Below are positions 39,093 through 48,695 of a stretch of 64,000 nucleotides of DNA, one piece after another. The stretch lies in NCBI GenBank assembly GCA_021784755.1, contig JAJYHM010000050.1:1-64000 (forward strand), in the 5' to 3' direction. Each line of letters opens with the position of its first letter. Position 1 is the first letter of the stretch. The notes below the pieces were generated by a model, which was not told the origin of the DNA, did no database searches, and was given only the letters and a program-made list of their open reading frames with translations. Position numbers and translations under genes: made by a program. This DNA is from Pseudomonadota bacterium (GTDB taxonomy: Bacteria; Pseudomonadota; Gammaproteobacteria; Acidiferrobacterales; Acidiferrobacteraceae).

Positions 39093-40028
39093 TCAGTTCA
39101 GACGATACCCGAAGACCTTGGCGAAACGTTCGCCGAAGGCCTCGGCGTCTATGGTGTGATTCTGTGTCCCGTTGTGCTCAATCTTCAGAGAGCCGAGGAG
39201 CGATGCGACGCGCCCGCTGGTCTCCCAGTCGAAGCCTCTTTCCAACCCAAAAAGTAGGCCCGCGCGGTAGGCGTCACCACATCCGGTGGGATCGCAGACT
39301 TTGTCCGCGCGCACCGGGGGGATGTGATAGACGTGCCCCTCGGCATGGATCTCCGAGCCCTCGGCGCCCTTCGTCACAATGAAAGCGCGGGTGCGCGCGG
39401 CAAGCTTAGCGATACCGACATCGGTACGGGTCGCAAGCATCTGGGCCTCGTAGTCGTTCACGCACACATAATCGGCCTGATCAACAAATGAGAGCAGTTC
39501 CGCGCCCTCGAACATAGGTAGTCCCTGACCCGGATCAAAAATGAAGGGTATGCCGGCCTCCGCGAACTGCCGCGCGTGGTCTATCATGCCCTGTCGCCCA
39601 TCCGGCGAGACGATGCCGAGCGTGACGCCAGCGGCATCGGCGACGCGGTTGCGGTGCGACTCGCCCATGGCCCCGGGATGAAAGGCAGTGATCTGGTTGT
39701 CATCCAGATCAGTCGTGATGAAGGCCTGCGCCGTATACGTCCCCGGCACCTCGGTCACATGGCGACGCGCGATGCCGTGCCGATCCATCCATTGGGCATA
39801 AGGGAGGAAATCCTCGCCGACCGTACCCATGGGCACGGCCTTGCCGCCCAGCGCGATCAGGTTATAAGCAATATTGCCGGCGCAGCCCCCGAACTCGCGC
39901 CGCATGGTCGGCACCATAAACGACACATTCAAAATATGCAGCCGGTCCGGAAGAATATGTCGTCCAAACTGGTCCGGAAACACCATAATCGTATCGAACG
40001 CAAAGGATCCGCAAATCAACGTGGTCAT
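39093..40028 (-). CDS. PfkB-family carbohydrate kinase, adenosine kinase-like
   Basis: About 311 residues. The PfkB signatures are GGCAGNIAYNLIALGG in the N-terminal half and DPTGCGDAYRAGLLFGLERG with the catalytic Asp in the C-terminal half. The opening TLICGSFAFDTIM and overall shape resemble bacterial adenosine/sugar kinases. The substrate is not settled. The ATG at 40028 was chosen to remove an unlikely 45-residue extension. Confidence 0.87.
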   Translation of the reverse strand: MTTLICGSFAFDTIMVFPDQFGRHILPDRLHILNVSFMVPTMRREFGGCAGNIAYNLIALGGKAVPMGTVGEDFLPYAQWMDRHGIARRHVTEVPGTYTAQAFITTDLDDNQITAFHPGAMGESHRNRVADAAGVTLGIVSPDGRQGMIDHARQFAEAGIPFIFDPGQGLPMFEGAELLSFVDQADYVCVNDYEAQMLATRTDVGIAKLAARTRAFIVTKGAEGSEIHAEGHVYHIPPVRADKVCDPTGCGDAYRAGLLFGLERGFDWETSGRVASLLGSLKIEHNGTQNHTIDAEAFGERFAKVFGYRLN

Positions 40029-40168
40029 TGTCCCTAAAATCCTCGTGAGTGGACCGGCCGCTGAACACGGGTAACCCAATGGCGCACAGCATAACCGCCA
40101 CCGAGGCCTCCCGATATCGCAACCGGCCCGAATGGAAGAAAAGGCCCGACAGGTGGCTGCCACCGGGC

Positions 40169-41629
40169 TCAGGCGTGGGTCGCCGCAGGCCTCCAGGCCA
40201 GGTCGAGCTCGCGCGCGGCGCGCACTTCATCCACGCGGCGCACAGGCAGCGTATGGGGTGCAGCCTTCAGAACGTCCGGCGTGGACGAGGCCTCGGCGAG
40301 GATCTCCGCCATGGCCGCCACAAAACCGTCGAGCTCGTCGCGGCTTTCGGTCTCGGTCGGCTCGATCAACAGACACTCCGGAACCATCAAAGGAAAGTAG
40401 ATGGTCGGCGCGTGGTAGCCCTTATCGAGCAAGCGCTTGGCGACATCGAGCGCGGTCACCCCGGTTCTTTCCTTGAGGCCTTTCAAGGTCAACAGAAACT
40501 CGTGCGTGGCGCGGCGACGCCTGTAGGCGGGCTCGAACCCCAAGGCGCCGAGGCGCGCGAGCAGGTAGTTCGCATTCAAGGTGGCGTAGTCACTGATCCG
40601 CGCCATGCCCTCACGTCCGACAAGCCGCGCATACACATAGGCGCGCAAAAGCACACCCGCGTTGCCCATGAAGGCCGATAAACGGCCGATGGTCTGCGGG
40701 CGGGTCTTCTCCGTGATCCAGCTATAGCGCCCGCCGCTCTCGGCGACCATGGGCACCGGCAAAAACGGCAGGAGCCGCTCACTTACACCCACAGGCCCCG
40801 CGCCCGGACCGCCGCCACCATGAGGGGTGGAAAAGGTCTTGTGGAGATTCAGGTGCACAACATCGAAACCCATGTCCCCGGGCTTGACCCGGCCCAGGAT
40901 GGCATTCAGGTTCGCGCCGTCGTAATAGAGAAGCCCACCCGCGGCATGCACACGCCGCGCGATCTCCTCGATGTGGCGATCAAAGACACCCAGGGTCGAG
41001 GGGTTAGTCAACATGAGGCCCGCGGTCTGCGGTCCGATGGCCGCATCGAGCGCTGCTAGGTCGATGTCACCATCGGGGCGCACGTCGATCTCCCGCACAC
41101 GGTAACCGCACATAGCCGCGGTCGCTGGATTAGTCCCGTGGGCCGCCTTGGGGATCAGGATCTCGTCGCGCACGTGGTCGTTACGAGAGCGATGGTAGGC
41201 GCGGATCATGGCCACACCCGCGAACTCGCCCTGAGCCCCGGCCATGGGGGTGAGCGACACCGCGCGCATGCCGGTCACGTCTTTCAACATCTCCTGCAGT
41301 TCGAAAAGACACGCGAGAAAACCCTGGCCTGTCGACTCGGGCGCGAGCGGATGACGGTTCGCGAAGCCCGGCAGGATCGCCGCGGCGTGCGCGGCCCGGG
41401 GGTTATATTTCATCGTGCACGAACCGAGCGGATAGAAGTGCGTATCGATGGAGAAATTCCGCTGGCTCAAGCGCGTGTAATGCCGGACCGCCTGCAGCTC
41501 CGAGACCTCCGGCAGGACGGGCGGCTCGCGCCTGAGGAGCGCCGGCGGAATGTCGCCGGGCTCGGGCAACGAATGCGGCATCTGCGCGCCGTTTACCCGC
41601 CCACTCTGGCCTCTCTCGAATATGAGCAC
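40169..41629 (-). CDS. gcvPB: Glycine dehydrogenase (decarboxylating) subunit 2
   Basis: The PLP-binding half of the split P-protein of the glycine cleavage system, 486 residues. The PLP Lys is in [18 protein letters not shown]. The opening shows [20 protein letters not shown], the hallmark of this subunit. It works with GcvPA to decarboxylate glycine and load the lipoyl arm of GcvH. It follows tpx by 6 bases. Confidence 0.97.
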   Translation of the reverse strand: MLIFERGQSGRVNGAQMPHSLPEPGDIPPALLRREPPVLPEVSELQAVRHYTRLSQRNFSIDTHFYPLGSCTMKYNPRAAHAAAILPGFANRHPLAPESTGQGFLACLFELQEMLKDVTGMRAVSLTPMAGAQGEFAGVAMIRAYHRSRNDHVRDEILIPKAAHGTNPATAAMCGYRVREIDVRPDGDIDLAALDAAIGPQTAGLMLTNPSTLGVFDRHIEEIARRVHAAGGLLYYDGANLNAILGRVKPGDMGFDVVHLNLHKTFSTPHGGGGPGAGPVGVSERLLPFLPVPMVAESGGRYSWITEKTRPQTIGRLSAFMGNAGVLLRAYVYARLVGREGMARISDYATLNANYLLARLGALGFEPAYRRRRATHEFLLTLKGLKERTGVTALDVAKRLLDKGYHAPTIYFPLMVPECLLIEPTETESRDELDGFVAAMAEILAEASSTPDVLKAAPHTLPVRRVDEVRAARELDLAWRPAATHA

Positions 41630-41635
41630 GGGCGG

Positions 41636-42136
41636 CTACTTCAGGACAGCAATGGCAGCAGCGTAGTCCGGTTCCTGACCGATCTCGGCTACGAGTTGGG
41701 CGTGCGCAACCCGGTCCTCAGCATCAAGGACCACGACCGCGCGGGCTGTTATCCCCTCGAGCGGCCCGTCCTGAATCAAGACCCCGTAATCGCGCGCGAA
41801 ATGGCGGTCGCGCATCATAGACAGCGGCACGACATGCGAGGTGCCTTCGGCCGAACAAAAACGGCCTTGCGCGAACGGCAGGTCGGAAGACACCACGAGC
41901 ACCACCGTGTTCTTGTCCTTGGCGGCATATTCGTCGAAACGTTTTGTGCTTATGGCGCACACCGGCGTGTCGAGACTCGGGACGATGCTGATGATCTTCT
42001 TCTTGCCCTTGAAATCGCCAAGACCCACGTTCGCGAGCGAACCATTGACGAGCTTGAAATCCGGCGCCTTGGTGCCGACTTTTGGAAGATCGCCGGAGGT
42101 GGTGCAGGGGGTGCCTTTCAGGGTGATTTTTGCCAT
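41636..42136 (-). CDS. tpx: Thiol peroxidase Tpx
   Basis: A 166-residue atypical 2-Cys peroxiredoxin. The peroxidatic Cys is in [16 protein letters not shown] and the resolving Cys in [12 protein letters not shown]. It reduces hydroperoxides with thioredoxin. It is embedded between gcvPA (3 bases) and gcvPB (6 bases), so it must be expressed with the glycine cleavage operon. Confidence 0.97.
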   Translation of the reverse strand: MAKITLKGTPCTTSGDLPKVGTKAPDFKLVNGSLANVGLGDFKGKKKIISIVPSLDTPVCAISTKRFDEYAAKDKNTVVLVVSSDLPFAQGRFCSAEGTSHVVPLSMMRDRHFARDYGVLIQDGPLEGITARAVVVLDAEDRVAHAQLVAEIGQEPDYAAAIAVLK

Positions 42137-42139
42137 GTC

Positions 42140-43540
42140 TTAAGAGCTCCTTGGGTTGTCGTCCTTGTATGCGCAGGGGGGATCGAGACGGCGCTTCATC
42201 ACGATCCGCTCCAAATGCTCGGCGTAGCGCGCCATATCGTCCGGGGTCTTGGTCTCGGTGGCGCACACAAGCAGGCCGTCGCTCATCTCCGGGAAGGACT
42301 CACCGAGCGCATAACCGCCGAGAATGCCCTGCGCCTCGAGGGCGCGCAGGGCCTCGGGCACCGGCACCGGGAGCCTAAGCGCCACTTCATGAAAAAACGG
42401 CGTCGCCGGAAAGGCTGCGCGCACCCCCGGTATGGCGGTCAGGCGCGCGCGCAAATCGGCGGTATGGGCGTGCGAGGCGAGCGCCACGCGGCGCAGACCC
42501 TCGGGCCCCAAGAGCGCCATGTGCACCGTGGCTGCGGTCACGAGCAGACCCTGGTTCGTGCAGATATTGGAGGTCGCCTTGGATCGGCGGATGTGTTGTT
42601 CGCGCGCCTGCAAGGTGAGCGTGAAGGCCTCGTGGCCGGCGACATCGACCGTGCGCCCGACGACGCGTCCAGGCATCTGGCGGACGTGCTCGCTCCGACA
42701 GGCCATGAAGCCGAAGTAGGGTCCGCCCGAGGACAAGGGCGCGCCGAGCGGCTGCCCCTCGCCGACTGCGATGTCACAACCTGGGCCCCACATTCCCGGC
42801 GGCGCAAGCAATGCGCAGGAGACGGGGTTCACGAGTCCTATGGCCACGAGACCGTGATCCCGGGCCAAGGCAGTCAAGGCATGCACGTCCTCCAGACAAC
42901 CGAAAAAGTTCGGCTGGGGGATGACGAGCGCCGCGGCCCCGTCGAGACGCGCCTTCAGGGCCTCCAGGTCGGTCGTGCCATCGGTGCCCATGGGCACGAT
43001 CTCGAGCGTGATCGACTGCGCCGATACCACCGCCTCCACGACTTTGCGGTAGAGGGGGTGAACGGTTTCGGGAATCAGCACGCGTCGCGACCGGCCATGC
43101 AGCCGCACGGCCATCAACACGGCCTCGGCCAAGGCCGATGAGCCGTCATAGAGGCTGGCGTTGGCGACATCGAGACCGACAAGGCTCGTAATCATCGTCT
43201 GGAATTCGTAGAGCACCTGCAAGGTGCCCTGGCTCGCCTCGGCCTGATAGGGCGTATAGGCGGTATAGAACTCGCCGCGGCTCGCGATCTCCCAAACCGC
43301 CGCCGGAATGTGGTGCTCATAGGCGCCGGCGCCCAGGAAGGTCAGGAACTCGCCGTCAACGGCGGCGCGCTCACGCATGAGGCGACTCACCTCTTGTTCC
43401 GTTATCGCCTCCGGCACGCCGGCAAGCGGCGCTGAACGCAGCCGCGATGGGATCTCATCGAAGAGATCCTCGACCGAGGCCGCGCCTATGGTCTCAAGCA
43501 TCGCGTCCCGATCGGCCGCGGTATGGGGGATGAAGGGCAT
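42140..43540 (-). CDS. gcvPA: Glycine dehydrogenase (decarboxylating) subunit 1
   Basis: The non-PLP half of the split P-protein, 466 residues. Family features: [19 protein letters not shown] at the start, [38 protein letters not shown], and [10 protein letters not shown]. It follows gcvH by 3 bases. Confidence 0.97.
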   Translation of the reverse strand: MPFIPHTAADRDAMLETIGAASVEDLFDEIPSRLRSAPLAGVPEAITEQEVSRLMRERAAVDGEFLTFLGAGAYEHHIPAAVWEIASRGEFYTAYTPYQAEASQGTLQVLYEFQTMITSLVGLDVANASLYDGSSALAEAVLMAVRLHGRSRRVLIPETVHPLYRKVVEAVVSAQSITLEIVPMGTDGTTDLEALKARLDGAAALVIPQPNFFGCLEDVHALTALARDHGLVAIGLVNPVSCALLAPPGMWGPGCDIAVGEGQPLGAPLSSGGPYFGFMACRSEHVRQMPGRVVGRTVDVAGHEAFTLTLQAREQHIRRSKATSNICTNQGLLVTAATVHMALLGPEGLRRVALASHAHTADLRARLTAIPGVRAAFPATPFFHEVALRLPVPVPEALRALEAQGILGGYALGESFPEMSDGLLVCATETKTPDDMARYAEHLERIVMKRRLDPPCAYKDDNPRSS

Positions 43541-43543
43541 GAT

Positions 43544-43933
43544 CTAACCTTCGGAGGCCAGCAAGGACTCGTAGGCGGCAGCGTCGAGGAGTGCGCGGAC
43601 CGCCTCAGGATCATGGGGTCGCAATTTGAAGAGCCAGCCCTCCCCGTAAGGATCGCTATTGAGGGTCTCGGGCGCACCGGCCAGCGCCTCGTTCACCTCA
43701 GTGACCTCGCCCGCGAGCGGAGCATACACATCCGACGCGGCCTTGACGGATTCGACGACCGCGCATTCCTTGCCGACCACAAGCTCGGTCCCGGGCTTCG
43801 GGAGCTCGACGAATACCATATCGCCCATGAGATCCTGGGCGTGATCGGTGATGCCGACCACGATATCGGCACCTGCCGCGCGGACCCACTCGTGGCTCTT
43901 CGTGTAGCGCAAATCCCCCGGTACTTTACTCAT
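43544..43933 (-). CDS. gcvH: Glycine cleavage system H protein
   Basis: A 129-residue lipoyl carrier that shuttles the aminomethyl group between P, T and L proteins. The lipoylated Lys is in VESVKAASDVYAPL. The opening LRYTKSHEWVRA is typical. It sits between gcvT and gcvPA with tight spacing. Confidence 0.98.
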   Translation of the reverse strand: MSKVPGDLRYTKSHEWVRAAGADIVVGITDHAQDLMGDMVFVELPKPGTELVVGKECAVVESVKAASDVYAPLAGEVTEVNEALAGAPETLNSDPYGEGWLFKLRPHDPEAVRALLDAAAYESLLASEG

Positions 43934-43945
43934 CTCTCCTCCCGT

Positions 43946-45040
43946 CTATAGATCGATCAGGACGCGTCCGTGGCGCACAAAAGGGGGCGCGACCAGCCGT
44001 GCGGCCAGCGCCTGCCCGGAACGTCCGGCAAGCGCGCAGACCTCCCCGTCCAAAGCCGCGAGCGGTACCCGGACGAGACCGATACCGCGCGATAGGGTCG
44101 GCGAGAAGCTCCCGCTCGTCACCGTCCCCACGCCAAAGGACCCTCGCACCTCCTGGCCCGCGCGCACCACCCCCGCTCCCTGCAGGACGAGGCCTGTAAG
44201 CCTACGCGCAAGACCCTGCGCACGCTGCCGCAAAAGGGCGGAACGGCCGATAAACTCGCGATCGGTGGCGAGATTGACGGTCCAGGCGAGGCCCGATTCG
44301 AGCGGCGAGACCTGTTCATCCATCTCATGTCCGTAAAGATTCATTCCGGCCTCAAGCCGCAGGGTGTCACGGGCGCCGAGCCCCGCGGGAGCGACCCCCT
44401 GGGCCACGAAACGCGTCCAGAGGGCCGCGACTTCATGCGCGTCGACGAGCATCTCGAAGCCCTGCTCGCCCGTGTACCCCGTGCGCGCCACGAAGCTGTC
44501 CCCCGTGAATGCAGCATGGAAGGGGGGCAAACGACCGAGGGCGGCGAAGGCGGCGGCATCCAGCACCCGTGAGGCCGCGGCGTCGGCCTGCGGCCCCTGC
44601 ACGGCGATCATGGCCAGATCGGGGCGCGGCGCGATGTCGACGGCAAACGCCCCCGCATGCCCGCGCAGCCAAGCAATGTCGCGCTCGGCGGGGCCGGCGT
44701 TAACGATCAGACGAAACCAGTCGGGGGCGATGAAGTAGGTTATAAGGTCGTCGAGCACGCCCCCCTGCTCGTTCAGGAGACAGCCGTAGAGGGCCTTTCC
44801 GGGGACCGCGAGGCGGTCCACATCGTTGGCAAGCACGTGGCGCAAGAAGTCACGGGCGCGCTCCCCGCGAACCTCCACCGCACGCATATGGGATACGTCA
44901 AAGATGCCGGCCTGGCGGCGGACAGCGTGGTGCTCGGCAATCTGGGAGCCATAGTGGAGGGGCATATCCCAGCCCCCGAAATCCACGATACGGGCGCCGG
45001 CCTTGACGTGCTCTTCATATAGGGGGGTTCTGTGACCCAT
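43946..45040 (-). CDS. gcvT: Glycine cleavage system aminomethyltransferase
   Basis: The T-protein, 364 residues, which hands the aminomethyl carbon to tetrahydrofolate. The start at 45040 gives the family opening RTPLYEEHVKAGARIVDFGG; GIFDVSHM and TGYTGEQGFEM follow. It is the first gene of the operon and lies directly downstream of a glycine riboswitch. Confidence 0.97.
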   Translation of the reverse strand: MGHRTPLYEEHVKAGARIVDFGGWDMPLHYGSQIAEHHAVRRQAGIFDVSHMRAVEVRGERARDFLRHVLANDVDRLAVPGKALYGCLLNEQGGVLDDLITYFIAPDWFRLIVNAGPAERDIAWLRGHAGAFAVDIAPRPDLAMIAVQGPQADAAASRVLDAAAFAALGRLPPFHAAFTGDSFVARTGYTGEQGFEMLVDAHEVAALWTRFVAQGVAPAGLGARDTLRLEAGMNLYGHEMDEQVSPLESGLAWTVNLATDREFIGRSALLRQRAQGLARRLTGLVLQGAGVVRAGQEVRGSFGVGTVTSGSFSPTLSRGIGLVRVPLAALDGEVCALAGRSGQALAARLVAPPFVRHGRVLIDL

Positions 45041-45068
45041 GAGAGATCTCGCGTTCAATACACACGAA

Positions 45069-45090
45069 CTCGCAGCCCTTGGGCTGCGAG
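45069..45090 (-). terminator. Stem-loop in riboswitch expression platform
   Basis: A perfect 10-bp stem, CTCGCAGCCC with GGGCTGCGAG, between the second glycine aptamer and gcvT. It is likely part of the switch between on and off states. The following T run is weak, so it might control translation or Rho-dependent termination instead. Confidence 0.5.
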
Positions 45091-45100
45091 CGCTTCGGAA

Positions 45101-45272
45101 AGCCACCCCTCTGTCCCACAACCTGAGAGCTTTAGCCCCTTCGGTGGACTGCCACGCAGTCTCTCTCCAGAGTCGACGAAAATGGCCTCGCGGTCCCTTT
45201 GCCGGTACGTTTCCGGGCGGTTGCGTCGTCGGCGCCCATACCCCGAAGGGTGGGTCTCTCCCGCGAGCCGTC
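45101..45272 (-). promoter_or_regulatory. Tandem glycine riboswitch
   Basis: Two aptamer-like units precede gcvT. The nearer one (about 45101-45178) has the consensus pieces CTGGAGAGAG, CACCGAAGGGGCTAAAG, CTCTCAGGT and GACAGAGGGG in order. The farther one (about 45188-45270) has GCGGGAGAGA, GGCGCCGA, GCAACCGCCCGGAAAC and GGCAAAGGGACCGCG. In other bacteria glycine binding switches on gcv expression. Confidence 0.88.
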
Positions 45273-45284
45273 TGTCGCCCGCTG

Positions 45285-45314
45285 ACTATATCAGTCTCCC
45301 TATGGGGACGCCAA
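45285..45314 (-). promoter_or_regulatory. Sigma-70-type promoter of the gcv operon
   Basis: On the minus strand TTGGCG, 18 bases, then TATAGT, ending about 12 bases before the first riboswitch aptamer, which is the right place for transcription to start. Confidence 0.55.
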
Positions 45315-45492
45315 GCCGAACAGAGGCGCGCCCGGAACCCAGCGAAGCGCGCAAGCCCGCGCTTGCAAGCCCTGGCGCAGCGTCTAGGCTATAATTGAGA
45401 CTAAATAATAATCATAATCCGGGTGGAAAAGGCCGTCGGCGGTTGCGCCGAACCCGCCAAAGCGGCCTTTTCGAGGATATTGAGGAGATTCT

Positions 45493-46302
45493 ATGCGCCG
45501 CTTGATCGCTTTGGCTCTATGCCTTTTCTGTGCGTCGGCCTGGGCCGCAGGCCCCTCCAAGGCCTACATCATGGTCGCACCCCCTCGCCAATCGCAGGCG
45601 CAAGAGCAGGCGGTCTACGGGCGCATCGCGCAATTCCTGGCGCAGGCGACCGGCGCACCGATCCGATTTAGCTACACGAGCAACTGGCTCACCTACATGG
45701 ACCAAGTCCGCCAAAACTCGGCCGACATCTACTTTGACGGGCCATCCTTCATAGGATGGCGGATCGCGCGCTGGCATGACCATGCGGCCGTAGCCCTGAG
45801 CGGGCATCTGAAATTCGTGCTGGTGACGAAAAAGAGCGACCACGCGCCCTCCAAAATGAGCGAACTGGTCGGACGCAGTGTCTGCGCCTTCTCTCCGCCG
45901 AACCTCGGGACCCTGACGCTCGACACCTCATTCACCAACCCGTCCCGGCGGCCCTACATTGTCGTGATCCACAGCTTCCCCGAGGCGGCGCGCAATATCA
46001 TCGACGGAAACTGCGTTGCGGCCCTGGAGCCACTCCCGGTATTCAAACACCAGAACGCGCAATTCCCGGGCCGCCTGCAAGTGGCCGGCACGATACCGGG
46101 CCTGCCCAATCAAGCCTTCTCCCTGAGCGACAGGATCCCATCGGCATTGCGCCAAAAGATCATAGCCGCACTCCTGAGCCCAGCGGGGCACGCGGTGACC
46201 AAGCCTTTGCGGGACATGTTCGGGCACAAACAGCTCGTGCGCGTGCACGACGCCACCTACCTGCCCTATCGTAAACTGCTCAATATCATGGTGGGTTTCT
46301 AG
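45493..46302 (+). CDS. PhnD-like phosphate/phosphonate-type binding protein
   Basis: A 269-residue periplasmic binding protein with a signal peptide (LIALALCLFCASAWAAG). The fold pattern fits the PhnD/TAXI class: YTSNWLTYMDQVRQNSADIYFDGPSF, then VLVTKKSD and GRSVCAFSPPNLGTLTLD. No permease or ATPase gene is adjacent, so it may serve a distant transporter or a sensor kinase. A TATAAT lies at 45390-45395, about 98 bases upstream. Confidence 0.75.
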   Translation: MRRLIALALCLFCASAWAAGPSKAYIMVAPPRQSQAQEQAVYGRIAQFLAQATGAPIRFSYTSNWLTYMDQVRQNSADIYFDGPSFIGWRIARWHDHAAVALSGHLKFVLVTKKSDHAPSKMSELVGRSVCAFSPPNLGTLTLDTSFTNPSRRPYIVVIHSFPEAARNIIDGNCVAALEPLPVFKHQNAQFPGRLQVAGTIPGLPNQAFSLSDRIPSALRQKIIAALLSPAGHAVTKPLRDMFGHKQLVRVHDATYLPYRKLLNIMVGF

Positions 46303-46409
46303 GCGCCACGAAACGACAGGCGCGGAGGACGCCGCGCCGCCCGAATCGACCGAGCGAAAGGCGCCTGCCGTGAAAACTGATGGGGGCGTAGGTGCTCCGA
46401 TCGGGGCAG

Positions 46410-46439
46410 TCGGTGGTGGCCTGCTCGGTGGTGGCCTGC
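46410..46439 (+). repeat. Tandem 15-bp direct repeat
   Basis: TCGGTGGTGGCCTGC occurs twice in a row in the gap between the PhnD-like gene and the isochorismatase fusion. It looks like a slippage duplication; no role is apparent. Confidence 0.7.
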
Positions 46440-46450
46440 CGTGAACCGCG

Positions 46451-47575
46451 CTAGATTTCGTCGCCCATGACCCGATCCATCACGAGAAATTCGGCCGCCT
46501 TGCCGTCGAACGTCCTCTGGCATGTCCCACGCATGGCAAACGCCAGATCCTCATACAGGCGGATCGCCCGGGCATGGCCCGCGCGGACGACGAGATGGAC
46601 CCGCGCTAGCCCGAGCCCGCAAAAACCGATCGCAAGCGTCTGGGCACTCAATGTCCGCCCCAGACCCGCACCGATATGGTCAGCGTGCAGCGCGATCCGA
46701 AACTCGGCCTCTGACTCGTCTGTCGGCAGGAGCATGGTGAACCCGATCGGCTCCCCCCGCTCGGCCGCGACGAAGACACGGGCGCGCGGATGATCGCGAA
46801 GCTCGTGAAACCAGCCGCCGTCCCGAAGCGCATAATCAAGCTCGGCAAACTCGGCGGGATAGGCGGGCCAGCGCGCGATGCGCAGAGGATCCGATGCCTG
46901 CATGGGGCGCAGCAACCACGACGCGCGAATACTCGGGGCGATACCCGGTGTGTGTGTGCAAGCGTCCCGGGAGGAGGAAAATATGCTGTCTCGGGGGAAA
47001 ATGGCGCCTTGGGCCAAGCCCTCGATCCAGGCTTCCGTCGTCACGACCGCGGCGAAGCGCGACTGCAGAACGACGGAAAACGCACGGTGCATCTCCTCGG
47101 CGCGCGAGCGGCCCGCGCGATTCTCATAGGATACGGACCCCGCGGCATCGGCCAGGAACTCGACCGCAAACCCTTCATGGACCGCGTGCGTGATCGTGGC
47201 TGCTACGCAGTTTTGCGTCATATAGCCTGCGACCGCAAGCCGGTCGATACCTCGTCCCCGGAGCCACACCAAAAGGTCGGTCCCAGCCAAGGCACTCGGT
47301 AGCGATTTTTCGACGTAATGATCCCGGGGGCGCGACGCCACCGTCTCATGCAGCAACGCGCCGAAGCCGCCGCGCGCGAAGATCGGCGAATCCGCCGGTG
47401 CCGTCTGCTGAACCACGACCACCGCTATCCCGGCCGCGCGCGCGGCATCCATGGCGCGCGCGATGCGCGCGAGGGAAGCTTGTGGGTCCGGGTATTCGAT
47501 GGGCAGGGCGCCCGCGAAATACTCGTTCTGGACATCGATGACGATGAGCGCGCGCTGCGATGGCTGACACGACAT
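46451..47575 (-). CDS. Isochorismatase-like hydrolase fused to a GNAT acetyltransferase
   Basis: A 374-residue two-domain protein. Residues 1-190 are a cysteine hydrolase: Asp in ALIVIDVQNEYFAG, Lys in HYVEKSLPSAL, and the nucleophile in AGYMTQNCVAATITH. Residues 220-374 are GNAT-like, with an acetyl-CoA-loop-like region HADHIGAGLGRTLSAQTL and a final RLYEDLAFAMRG. The linker around 190-220 is low-complexity. The substrate is unknown. It is divergent from a GlxA-type regulator, which may control it. Confidence 0.83.
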   Translation of the reverse strand: MSCQPSQRALIVIDVQNEYFAGALPIEYPDPQASLARIARAMDAARAAGIAVVVVQQTAPADSPIFARGGFGALLHETVASRPRDHYVEKSLPSALAGTDLLVWLRGRGIDRLAVAGYMTQNCVAATITHAVHEGFAVEFLADAAGSVSYENRAGRSRAEEMHRAFSVVLQSRFAAVVTTEAWIEGLAQGAIFPRDSIFSSSRDACTHTPGIAPSIRASWLLRPMQASDPLRIARWPAYPAEFAELDYALRDGGWFHELRDHPRARVFVAAERGEPIGFTMLLPTDESEAEFRIALHADHIGAGLGRTLSAQTLAIGFCGLGLARVHLVVRAGHARAIRLYEDLAFAMRGTCQRTFDGKAAEFLVMDRVMGDEI

Positions 47576-47681
47576 GGGCTTCCTCTTCCGCGAATAGGGA
47601 CACTACACTGGGAGAGTCTGGCCCGCGGCAGGCACGAGCAAAAGTGCCCCAACGGCCAATATGCGATAGAATTGGGCCAGC

Positions 47682-48662
47682 ATGAGTCTGCGTCGCGAAG
47701 CCCTTCCCGGTAATCGCCGGATCGCCGTGATCGCCTTTCACGGCATCAGCCTGTTCCATCTCGCCATACCCGGTATGGTCTTCGGGGAGGATCGGACGGA
47801 CGGGGGCGTTCCACGATTCGAAGTCCAGATCTGCGCGTCCGAGCCCGGGCCTCTTTCGACCTCTACGGGCATCACCATCGTCACGTCCCATGGGCTCGAT
47901 GCGGTGCGGCACGCCGATACCGTGATCGTGCCAAGCTGGCGCGATCCCGAAGAGCAACCATCTGAGGCACTCCTTGAGGCGCTGCGCCAGGCAGCCGGAC
48001 GCGGGGCCTGCCTCGTCGGACTGTGCCTGGGATCCTGGGTGCTGGCGGCCGCAGGCCTCCTGGACGGCCGCCCCGCCACCACCCATTGGATCTCGAGCGC
48101 GGCCTTCACCCGCCGCTATCCGCGGATTCATGTCGATCCGCGCGTCCTATATATCGATGACGGGGATGTGCTGACGTCGGCCGGTGCCGCCGCAGGGATT
48201 GATTGCTGTCTGCACTTGCTGCGGCGCTGGTGCGGCACGCAGGCGGCGGGCTACGTCGCCCGGCGTCTCGTGGTCCCCCTTCACCGCGCGGGCGGGCAGG
48301 CCCAATACATCGAGCGCCCGATCCCGGCACGCGCCGAAGACGAGCGCCTGTCCAAGGCCCTCGACTGGGCGCGCACCCGACTGGACGAACCACTCGGCCT
48401 CGACAGCCTCGCCCGCCAAGCCTGCATGAGTCGCCGGACCTTCACGCGCGAGTTCCGTCGTGCCACGGGCGCAAGCCCGGGGCAGTGGCTGCGGGATCAG
48501 CGCGTCGCCTTGGCGCAACGACTGCTCGAGACCACCGATCAACCCGTCGAGCGGATCGCCCACCACGCCGGTTTCGGCACGGCCGCGTCGCTACGCCAAC
48601 ATTTCAAGGCCATGCTCGGGATCTCGCCATCGGCGTTTCGCGAAAGGTTCCGGGGACACTGA
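47682..48662 (+). CDS. GlxA-family AraC-type transcriptional regulator
   Basis: A 326-residue regulator. The N-terminal half is a DJ-1/PfpI-like sensor (RIAVIAFHGISLFHLAIPGM, with Cys in LVGLCLGSWVLAAAG). The C-terminal half has two AraC helix-turn-helix motifs: LDSLARQACMSRRTFTREFR and VERIAHHAGFGTAASLRQHF. It is divergent from the isochorismatase-GNAT gene with a 106-base gap, so that gene is the obvious target. Confidence 0.9.
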   Translation: MSLRREALPGNRRIAVIAFHGISLFHLAIPGMVFGEDRTDGGVPRFEVQICASEPGPLSTSTGITIVTSHGLDAVRHADTVIVPSWRDPEEQPSEALLEALRQAAGRGACLVGLCLGSWVLAAAGLLDGRPATTHWISSAAFTRRYPRIHVDPRVLYIDDGDVLTSAGAAAGIDCCLHLLRRWCGTQAAGYVARRLVVPLHRAGGQAQYIERPIPARAEDERLSKALDWARTRLDEPLGLDSLARQACMSRRTFTREFRRATGASPGQWLRDQRVALAQRLLETTDQPVERIAHHAGFGTAASLRQHFKAMLGISPSAFRERFRGH

Positions 48663-48695
48663 AGCTCGCCGGACACGCCGTACCGCGAATCCCTT

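Noticed and set aside
41138..43141. A 667-codon open frame on the plus strand
   Set aside because: It is opposite gcvPB, tpx and gcvPA and shows no start signal or family pattern.
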